From NCBI GenBank assembly GCA_947303465.1, contig CAMYYI010000007.1:1-64000 (forward strand): a stretch of 64,000 bases of DNA, in the 5' to 3' direction. The position numbers were made by a program, and so were the translations under genes. The DNA comes from an uncultured Bacteroidales bacterium (GTDB taxonomy: Bacteria; Bacteroidota; Bacteroidia; Bacteroidales; UBA932). The notes under the pieces were generated by a model. That model was not told where the DNA came from and made no database searches. It worked only from the letters and a program-made list of their open reading frames with translations. Below are positions 58,425 to 64,000 of this stretch, in pieces; position 1 is the first letter of the stretch, and each line of letters begins with the position of its first letter.

Positions 58425-58876
58425 TATGCTATCTTCAAGATCTCGGCACCCTCAAGCACAGAGTCGCCCTTTTGTACGAGAATGGCGCTAACGGTACCGT
58501 CCGCATCGGACTGAATCTCGTTTTCCATCTTCATAGCCTCGAGCACAGCCACTTTCTGGCCTTTCTTTACAGCCTGGCCTTCCTTGACGTCTATGCTGAT
58601 AATCACACCGGGCAGGGGAGACTTGACGACTGAGCCGGCTCCTCCGTTTGCGCTGACCGGAGCTGCTGCAGGTGCAGGAGCGGGTCCGCTGACGGGAGTG
58701 GCGCTCACGGGAGCGACAGGTTCGGCCAGGCCCGCCGATGCAGCAGCCGGGGCCTCATTTTCCAATTCTACATCATAGGCAACACCGTTGACGGTAACCG
58801 AGGCGTTGCAGCCCTCTATTCCGTTTATGTCAACACTGTAGTCTTTTCCGTTGATCTTGAACTTGTAAGTCTTCAT
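58424..58876 (-). CDS. mmdC: Biotin carrier subunit of the decarboxylase
   Basis: 150 aa. An Ala/Pro-rich linker (about 42-80) separates an N-terminal segment from a biotinyl domain with Lys116 in EAMKMENE. It shuttles carboxybiotin between MmdA and MmdB. Confidence 0.94.
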   Translation of the reverse strand: MKTYKFKINGKDYSVDINGIEGCNASVTVNGVAYDVELENEAPAAASAGLAEPVAPVSATPVSGPAPAPAAAPVSANGGAGSVVKSPLPGVIISIDVKEGQAVKKGQKVAVLEAMKMENEIQSDADGTVSAILVQKGDSVLEGAEILKIA

Positions 58877-58882
58877 ATGTTT

Positions 58883-59239
58883 TTACACTTTTTTTCTGAA
58901 AGTCAATGATTTATTGCGCCAGTCCGAATTCTCCGCCTGACGTATGGTAATAAAGCCCGGCTCATAGTCGTGAACACTCTCCGAAAGGTAGAGGTGAATA
59001 GCCAGGGCAATAGCCGCAGGCTCGTCGCCGCCTCCCGTGTAACAATCCAGGGCCAATGCTATGGCTGCAGCCGTCCCGGCGTCCGGATCAGTCTTGGGCT
59101 TGCGCTTGAACATGCCCGTAAAAATGGCTCCCGAAAGGCTGTACAGCACAAACAGGATAATCAGGGCCGAGAACACTACGCTGACGGCAATAAGCGTCAG
59201 CGCCCATGGATCAACATTTATGACAAGAAGGTTCATCAT
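58883..59239 (-). CDS. mmdD: OadG/MmdD-like small membrane subunit
   Basis: 118 aa with one N-terminal membrane helix ([24 protein letters not shown]) and a charged cytoplasmic part, the layout of the gamma/delta subunit that holds the complex together. Sequence conservation in this family is low; the call rests mainly on length, topology and position between mmdA and mmdC. Confidence 0.8.
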   Translation of the reverse strand: MMNLLVINVDPWALTLIAVSVVFSALIILFVLYSLSGAIFTGMFKRKPKTDPDAGTAAAIALALDCYTGGGDEPAAIALAIHLYLSESVHDYEPGFITIRQAENSDWRNKSLTFRKKV

Positions 59240-60747
59240 AACGGCATGTTGTCGTGTTTCTTGGCGGGCAGTTCCTGACGTTTGCCGGCCAGCACTTCGA
59301 ACGCCCTTATTGCGCGGAAGCGGGTGTTACGGGGCTCGATAACGTCTTCTATATAACCCATGCGTGCAGCCTGGTAGGGATTGCAGAAGAGCTCGTTGTA
59401 CTCTTCTTCAGTGACGTCCTTGAGCACGCCAACCGCGCCCTTTGCGCCCATGACGGCTATCTCCGCAGAGGGCCACGCATAATTGATATCTCCACGCAAC
59501 TGCTTGCAACTCATAACAATATGCGCTCCGCCGTAGCTTTTGCGAAGGGTTACTGTCACCTTGGGCACCGTAGCCTCACCGTAGGCATAAAGCAGTTTGG
59601 CGCCGTTTGTAATGATAGCTCCGTATTCCTGCTGGGTGCCACAAAGGAAGCCGGGTACGTCAACCAGGGTGAGCAGGGGAATATTGAAAGCGTCGCAGAA
59701 ACGAACGAAGCGTGCAGCCTTGCGGCTGGCATTTATATCCAGAACGCCTGCAAGCACTCCCGGCTGGTTGGCAACCACGCCGACGCTGCGTCCGCCCATG
59801 TGGGCGAAGCCTACTATAATATTCTTCGCAAAGTTCCTGTGGACCTCAAAGAAATCTCCGTCATCTACGATGCTCTTTATGACACCGTACATGTCGTATG
59901 CCTTGTTGGGGTTGTCGGGCACCACGGAATTCAGGAAGTCGTCTGCACGGGAAACCGGATCGTTGGTGGCACGGAAAGGTGCCGTCTCCATGTTATTCTG
60001 GGGTAAAAAGCTCAAGAGTTTCTTTATCTGAGCAATAGCATCGTCCTCAGAATCAGCAGAGAAGTGAGCCACACCAGATTTGGATGAATGAACTCCTGCA
60101 CCTCCCAGTTCTTCCTGGGTCACAGTCTCGCCGGTCACCGATTTCACTACTGCGGGGCCTGTCAGGAACATGTAGCTGGTATCCTTTACCATAAGGGTGA
60201 AGTCCGTGAGGGCGGGGGAGTACACGGCTCCGCCGGCGCAAGGCCCCATAATCAGGCTGATCTGAGGCACTACGCCGCTTGCAAGGATGTTCCTCTCAAA
60301 GATATCCCCATATCCGGCAAGGGCGTCTATGCCCTCCTGAATACGGGCGCCTCCGGAATCGTTAAGCCCGATGACAGGTGCACCGGTCTTTACGGCCATA
60401 TCCATTACCTTGCAGATTTTCTCGGACATGGTTTTGCTCAGGGAACCTCCATTTACTGTGAAGTCCTGGGCAAATACGAAAACCAGACGTCCGTCTATCG
60501 TACCCTGCCCGGTTACCACGCCGTCGCCATCTATGTGACTGGCATCCATGCCGAAGTTGGTGCAACGGTGCTGGACAAACATGTCGAACTCCTCGAAACT
60601 GCCCTCATCCAGCAGGCGGGCAAGTCTCTCGCGGGCTGTAAGTTTACCCTTTGCGTGTTGGGCATCGATGCGTTTTTCGCCACCGCCGAGCCGGGCGCCT
60701 GCGCGCCTGTCGACCAGCAGCTTGATTTTTTCTTCTTGAATACTCAT
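59236..60747 (-). CDS. mmdA: Methylmalonyl-CoA carboxyltransferase (MmdA)
   Basis: 503 aa, carboxyltransferase fold: [17 protein letters not shown] and [37 protein letters not shown] are the two acyl-CoA and biotin-binding blocks. With MmdB, C and D it decarboxylates (S)-methylmalonyl-CoA to propionyl-CoA and pumps Na+. Propionyl-CoA carboxylase is the main alternative for MmdA alone, but the linked OadB-type gene favours the decarboxylase. It overlaps mmdD by 4 bp and has its own promoter. Confidence 0.92.
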   Translation of the reverse strand: MSIQEEKIKLLVDRRAGARLGGGEKRIDAQHAKGKLTARERLARLLDEGSFEEFDMFVQHRCTNFGMDASHIDGDGVVTGQGTIDGRLVFVFAQDFTVNGGSLSKTMSEKICKVMDMAVKTGAPVIGLNDSGGARIQEGIDALAGYGDIFERNILASGVVPQISLIMGPCAGGAVYSPALTDFTLMVKDTSYMFLTGPAVVKSVTGETVTQEELGGAGVHSSKSGVAHFSADSEDDAIAQIKKLLSFLPQNNMETAPFRATNDPVSRADDFLNSVVPDNPNKAYDMYGVIKSIVDDGDFFEVHRNFAKNIIVGFAHMGGRSVGVVANQPGVLAGVLDINASRKAARFVRFCDAFNIPLLTLVDVPGFLCGTQQEYGAIITNGAKLLYAYGEATVPKVTVTLRKSYGGAHIVMSCKQLRGDINYAWPSAEIAVMGAKGAVGVLKDVTEEEYNELFCNPYQAARMGYIEDVIEPRNTRFRAIRAFEVLAGKRQELPAKKHDNMPL

Positions 60748-60757
60748 CGCGTATTAT

Positions 60758-60774
60758 TTATCTTTCAAAGATAA
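60758..60774. promoter_or_regulatory. mmdA promoter with perfect palindrome
   Basis: TTATCTTTCAAAGATAA is a perfect 17-bp palindrome. On the minus strand it contains the -7 box TATCTTTG (60773-60766), 18 nt from the mmdA ATG. It may be an operator. Confidence 0.5.
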
Positions 60775-60792
60775 TCAATTCCATACAGTGAA

Positions 60793-60830
60793 ACAAAAAA
60801 AATAGGGCTAACATTTTTGTTAACCCTATT
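60793..60830 (-). terminator. Terminator of the cinA operon
   Basis: AATAGGGCTAAC and GTTAACCCTATT (60801-60830, one mismatch) form a hairpin with a long T-run on the minus strand. It isolates mmdA from the upstream genes. Confidence 0.85.
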
Positions 60831-60835
60831 AACTT

Positions 60836-61333
60836 TTATGTTTTATTGATTGGTTTATTGGTCGTTAAGTATAAATCTATATAATCTCGCAAAAAATGCA
60901 ATGCAGCGGTTGTAAAGCGGGAAATATTGGCTTTCCTGCTACCCTTGCACTGAAAAAGGCGCGTCCTGGTGCCGATTGGACCGCTGGCCGCTATCCATAC
61001 AGTACCCTCAGGATAGTGTTCATCTCCTCCTTCGGCGAGGCCGGTCGTAGCAACAGAAAAAGTACTGCCGGTCAGTTCCCGGACTCCCTCCGCCATAGCA
61101 GCCGCGACCTCTGAACTAACCACCCCTCTGGCCTTTATCGTGGCAGCCGGAACACCGAGCACTTTTTCCTTTACGCATATCGCATAGGAAGTAACTGAAC
61201 CAAGGTAGTACGCGGAAGAGCCCGAAACAGTTGTAATCAGGTGGGATATCCTTCCGCCGGTGCAGGATTCGGCCACGCTTAAACTCAACCCGCTATCTTT
61301 AAGCAGCAGGGATAATTTCTCTTCGCATTTCAT
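60836..61333 (-). CDS. pncC: CinA C-terminal-domain protein (nicotinamide-nucleotide amidase, PncC-type)
   Basis: 165 aa, the stand-alone amidase domain. SVAESCTGGRISHLI (19-33) has the nucleophilic Ser, and VATTGLAEGG...YPEGTVWIA is the second conserved block. It recycles nicotinamide mononucleotide from NAD breakdown to nicotinate mononucleotide. It overlaps the DHODH-like gene by 4 bp. Confidence 0.9.
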   Translation of the reverse strand: MKCEEKLSLLLKDSGLSLSVAESCTGGRISHLITTVSGSSAYYLGSVTSYAICVKEKVLGVPAATIKARGVVSSEVAAAMAEGVRELTGSTFSVATTGLAEGGDEHYPEGTVWIAASGPIGTRTRLFQCKGSRKANISRFTTAALHFLRDYIDLYLTTNKPINKT

Positions 61334-62124
61334 AGATTCTTGCCGGAAAGATGCCTGAGGATACGTTCCACAAGCCTGGGTCCTTCGCGCACGAGGCCCA
61401 TACGCACCTCCACAAGGGAAGCGCCTGCCCTAAGGGCGTCTTCTGCCTGAGAGGGAGTCTTGATGTGGCAATTGGCGATAACCGGGAGGCGCTTTTTGGA
61501 GCGCTCCGCTATACAGCTGATCTGCTTGACTGAACGTGCCTCAATGCCGTCTATGCTGTTCATCATGCAGTAATCCGCGATGTCGCAGATATCCTCGAAA
61601 GGAATGTCTTCCGGCAATTTGACCACAATCGGCTTGTATATGTCGTAACTCAGCCTGGCCTCAAGCAAAGAGTCGAAGATGTCCATGTCCGGATTCTCCG
61701 AAATGTCTATGACAAAGAAGTCGCAAAAGTCGTAGGCAAGACAGAAACTCTCGAGGTAATCACCTGAAATACAGGCTGCCAGAACATCATTCTGAGGATC
61801 TGCCTGAATCTTGTAAAGGGCTTTGCGTATAGTAGAAAGCTCTTTGAAAGGCCCTATCTCTACAAAGCTGAAGCCAAGGTCGTTGAGATCGTTATACAGG
61901 TCTCCGTCCAAGTCCAGACCGGCTCCCAGGCCTACAGGATTGTAGAACTGAAGCCCGAAGACTTCACGTTCCAGACCTGTGGGCCGGTTGCCATGTATAA
62001 GGCGACTGAGGAAACGCCCTCCGGGAATCTTGCCCTCCAGCTTGAAATAGCGCTTGGCTATGGCGCTGGCCTTGTCGTTATCCTTGATACGCCTGGTTAT
62101 TGGCCGTATTAAAATACTGTACAT
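61330..62124 (-). CDS. Reduced dihydroorotate-dehydrogenase-like protein
   Basis: 264 aa, against about 340 for class 2 DHODH. The start of the fold is recognisable (FYNPVGLGAGLDLDGD, FSFVEIGPF), as is the end (AGASLVEVRMGLVREGPRLVERIL). The NxSSPN catalytic segment reads DISENPDMD, the GGI FMN-phosphate motif reads ANCHIKT, and a central block is missing. It is probably not a working DHODH. It has its own -7 box 4 nt upstream of the ATG. Confidence 0.75.
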   Translation of the reverse strand: MYSILIRPITRRIKDNDKASAIAKRYFKLEGKIPGGRFLSRLIHGNRPTGLEREVFGLQFYNPVGLGAGLDLDGDLYNDLNDLGFSFVEIGPFKELSTIRKALYKIQADPQNDVLAACISGDYLESFCLAYDFCDFFVIDISENPDMDIFDSLLEARLSYDIYKPIVVKLPEDIPFEDICDIADYCMMNSIDGIEARSVKQISCIAERSKKRLPVIANCHIKTPSQAEDALRAGASLVEVRMGLVREGPRLVERILRHLSGKNL

Positions 62125-62128
62125 GACA

Positions 62129-62136
62129 CAAAGATA
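62129..62136 (-). promoter_or_regulatory. -7 box of the DHODH-like gene
   Basis: TATCTTTG on the minus strand, 4 nt from the ATG at 62124, in the 18-bp gap after the XRE gene. Confidence 0.55.
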
Positions 62137-62142
62137 GGAATA

Positions 62143-62490
62143 TTACTTGAATTCCTCAAAGGTGCCGTCTGCAAAGAAGACCGTTATACGGCTGATTTTA
62201 CGCCTTGAGCCTTCAGCGGCGGGCTCATCAAGCGTAAATAGCTGATCATCAGCGATTACGGCAGGGGCGTCGTCATCAGAAGCCTTATACATACGGCCCT
62301 TGCCGGTTATCAGCCACTCAAGGTTAAGGGCAGGGTAGCGCCTGGCCGTACGCTCGATAAAGTCAAAACCCGGCTTGTTTCGTCCCGCGAGAATGTGAGA
62401 GACACTTGCTCTGGCAACTCCTATGCTGTCTGCAAACTGAGACTGGCTGATATTCTCCGCCTCCAGAAAACTTATAAGTCTGTTGTTCAT
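62143..62490 (-). CDS. XRE-family helix-turn-helix regulator
   Basis: 115 aa from the ATG at 62490; the extension to 62592 crosses the promoter and is hydrophobic nonsense. HTH at about 13-35 (SQSQFADSIGVARASVSHILAG), followed by the PALNLEWLITGKGRMY segment shared by many Bacteroidetes XRE regulators. The target is unknown. The -7 box TACTTTTG (62510-62517) lies 19 nt upstream. Confidence 0.88.
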   Translation of the reverse strand: MNNRLISFLEAENISQSQFADSIGVARASVSHILAGRNKPGFDFIERTARRYPALNLEWLITGKGRMYKASDDDAPAVIADDQLFTLDEPAAEGSRRKISRITVFFADGTFEEFK

Positions 62491-62509
62491 TTTTGTCCCA
62501 TTTGATTTA

Positions 62510-62517
62510 CAAAAGTA
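62510..62517 (-). promoter_or_regulatory. -7 box of the XRE gene
   Basis: TACTTTTG on the minus strand, 19 nt before the ATG at 62490; supports the short start. Confidence 0.5.
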
Positions 62518-62819
62518 AAAAACAATAATCACAAACACAAAACATGATTGTAGAAGGGGAGGGGAGGACCGTGGCAAAACCGCCAGATACAAGGCCGATG
62601 CAATAATATAGATATAATATGCTATTTAATTGGTTTATAAATATTTAATTATGCAATAAATATATAATTTCTGACTTTTGCAGGACACTCTGGCGGGAAT
62701 CGCCGCATTTCACCTGTATCGATACAAGATATAAATAATATAAATTACTGATTATAAGTAATATAGTATTTATTATATATTGTTATTAATAATTCTTATG
62801 ATTATAAAAACACCTTGGT

Positions 62820-62851
62820 GAAACTCGGCGAGAGCGAGTTTCGCGCTTTTT
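62820..62851 (+). terminator. Intrinsic terminator, plus strand
   Basis: GAAACTCG (62820-62827) pairs with CGAGTTTC (62835-62842), then GCGC and five T (62847-62851). No plus-strand gene lies just upstream, so its transcript is unknown. Confidence 0.6.
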
Positions 62852-62901
62852 ACATTTGTAATTTCACGGATGCTTAAAATCATTTCATTTTGTAAATTAA
62901 A

Positions 62902-62928
62902 TTATTGGTAACTTTGCGATACCAATAA
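62902..62928 (+). promoter_or_regulatory. queA promoter inside an inverted repeat
   Basis: TTATTGGTA (62902-62910) and TACCAATAA (62920-62928) are perfect 9-bp arms. The -7 box TAACTTTG (62909-62916) overlaps the left arm and the loop. The ATG is 23 nt after the box. Confidence 0.55.
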
Positions 62929-62939
62929 AGGACTACAGA

Positions 62940-64000
62940 ATGATACCGGAACTACATATCGAAGACTTCAACTACGATTTACCCGACGCGAGAATCGCAA
63001 AATACCCGTTAGACAGCAGGGATGCATCCAAATTGCTCATCTACAGAGAGGGAAAATGCAGTGAAAGCATCTTTAGCGAGCTACCTAAAATGCTGCCTGA
63101 CAATGCGTTAATGGTGTTTAACGACACTAAGGTAGTACCTGCAAGATTGTTCTTCCGCCGCAAAAGCGGAGCCCATATAGAAATTTTTTGCCTTCAGCCG
63201 GTTTCGCCGGCGGAATATAATGTGGCTTTTGCTTCCCGGGGCCGTTGCAGCTGGGAATGCGTGATAGGGAACGCAAAACGCTGGAAAGACGACCTCCTCG
63301 ATTACGATAGCGACGATGCGGAGCTGTCCCGTATCTGCCTGCAGGCGAGGCTGCTGGAAAGGTCCGGCCAGACCGGAACGGTAGAATTCTCCTGGGAGGG
63401 CGGAGCTGCCTTTTCTGAAGTTCTGGATATGTGCGGAAGAGTCCCCATACCTCCGTATCTCAATCGTGAGACGGAAGGAATCGATATGGAGCGTTATCAG
63501 ACGACCTACGCCCGCGTGCGCGGCTCGGTAGCAGCTCCTACTGCAGGACTGCACTTTACGGAAAAGACGCTCGAAGACCTGGCCGCCCGGGGGATTGATA
63601 TAGAAAAAGTCTGCCTTCACGTGGGTGCCGGCACATTCCTGCCGGTAAAGAGTTCCAATGTGGCGGAGCATCCCATGCACCGCGAGCCTTTCGTTGTCAG
63701 CCGCAGTCTGCTGGAACTGCTGGCGCATAACACCCGCCCCTTGGCCGCAGTTGGTACAACCTCTGTAAGAACCCTTGAGTCACTGTATTACGCCGGAGTC
63801 TGCTGCATAGAGAAAGGTACTCCGGAAGATGTGGGGCAGTGGGATCCCTACACCAGGGAATGGACTTACAGCACCGCCGAGGCCCTGAACGCCCTTGTGG
63901 ATTATCTGGACCGCTGCGGCAGCGACAGCCTCAAACTGGGCACCCGCATCATTATAGTGCCGGGGTTCAGATTCCGCCTGGTTGACATGATGGTCACCAA
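62940..64000 (+). CDS. queA: SAM:tRNA ribosyltransferase-isomerase QueA, 3' end beyond window
   Basis: 353 codons are present and the frame is open at the right edge. MVFNDTKVVPARL and APTAGLHFT are the two best-known QueA motifs, and HVGAGTFLPVK follows. It transfers the ribosyl part of SAM to preQ1 in tRNA, making epoxyqueuosine. Length and order match Bacteroidetes QueA. Its promoter sits within an inverted repeat. Confidence 0.93.
   Translation, partial: MIPELHIEDFNYDLPDARIAKYPLDSRDASKLLIYREGKCSESIFSELPKMLPDNALMVFNDTKVVPARLFFRRKSGAHIEIFCLQPVSPAEYNVAFASRGRCSWECVIGNAKRWKDDLLDYDSDDAELSRICLQARLLERSGQTGTVEFSWEGGAAFSEVLDMCGRVPIPPYLNRETEGIDMERYQTTYARVRGSVAAPTAGLHFTEKTLEDLAARGIDIEKVCLHVGAGTFLPVKSSNVAEHPMHREPFVVSRSLLELLAHNTRPLAAVGTTSVRTLESLYYAGVCCIEKGTPEDVGQWDPYTREWTYSTAEALNALVDYLDRCGSDSLKLGTRIIIVPGFRFRLVDMMVT

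Larger units (their letters stand above)
62518..62939. other. AT-rich intergenic region with possible small RNA
   Basis: No ORF here is convincing. Much of 62590-62810 is extremely AT-rich with short palindromes (TGTATCGATACA; ATTACT...AGTAAT). GACTTTTG (62673-62680) is a one-off -7 match on the plus strand, and a terminator-like hairpin with T-run closes at 62851. The queA promoter occupies the last 40 bp. Confidence 0.5.

Noticed and set aside
62590..62810. AT-rich stretch as replication origin
   Set aside because: No DnaA-box cluster seen and dnaA/dnaN are not nearby; parAB alone is weak support.

Overview
This window is chromosomal DNA of a Bacteroidota bacterium, almost certainly an anaerobic member of the Bacteroidales. 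The evidence is the promoter grammar (-7 boxes of the form TAnnTTTG before many genes, almost no Shine-Dalgarno sequences), many lipoproteins with Bacteroidetes-type signal peptides, the parA-parB-DUF5683-mltD cluster, a V-type ATPase operon with DUF2764, a PPi-type phosphofructokinase and a four-gene methylmalonyl-CoA decarboxylase. GC content looks moderately high. I cannot name the genus. No rRNA, tRNA, CRISPR array or prophage was seen.

Layout. 1-8.2 kb: a FakA/DegV pair (the DegV gene runs off the left edge), an HhH outer-membrane protein, a lipid kinase and the chromosome-partition/cell-wall cluster parA-parB-DUF5683-mltD. 8.2-18.5 kb: a REPIN-like inverted repeat, a multidomain surface lipoprotein preceded by a 45-aa ORF, an OmpA-like lipoprotein, a CoA-transferase, an acyltransferase, a GNAT enzyme, a hypothetical protein and a RAYT-type transposase embedded in REP-like repeats. 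18.5-28.6 kb: a hypothetical lipoprotein, gapA, surE-lpxB-M48 peptidase, pssA, a C1 peptidase, a lipoprotein, a DEDD exonuclease and an RlmI-type methyltransferase. 28.6-37.2 kb: a tightly overlapping minus-strand operon ligA-yihY-rel-(Ig-like lipoprotein)-(beta-barrel)-ispG. 37.3-43.2 kb: PPi-PFK, a DUF1508 protein, then an SpoU methyltransferase-TamL-GH13 operon. 43.2-50.3 kb: V-ATPase operon (E, DUF2764, A, B, D, I, K). 50.3-60.8 kb: a minus-strand run from methylmalonyl-CoA decarboxylase (mmdA-D-C-B) through an EEP-family nuclease into a 46-aa ORF and two large GLUG-repeat surface lipoproteins, one fused to an SGNH hydrolase. 60.8-64 kb: cinA, a reduced dihydroorotate-dehydrogenase-like protein, an XRE regulator, an AT-rich intergenic region with a possible small RNA, and a right-truncated queA.

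Biology. The decarboxylase should couple propionate formation to Na+ export. The V-ATPase rotor subunit keeps the Na+-ligand pattern known from Enterococcus hirae NtpK, so both machines may share a Na+ cycle; PPi-dependent glycolysis fits the same energy-sparing life. The most novel leads are (i) the RAYT gene with its repeats and a distant REPIN-like copy, (ii) a family of 45-46-aa ORFs placed 17-20 bp upstream of fimbrillin-like/GLUG surface lipoproteins at two separate loci, (iii) degenerate enzymes (the Rel hydrolase site, the DHODH-like protein), and (iv) promoters placed so close to start codons that leaderless mRNAs are expected.
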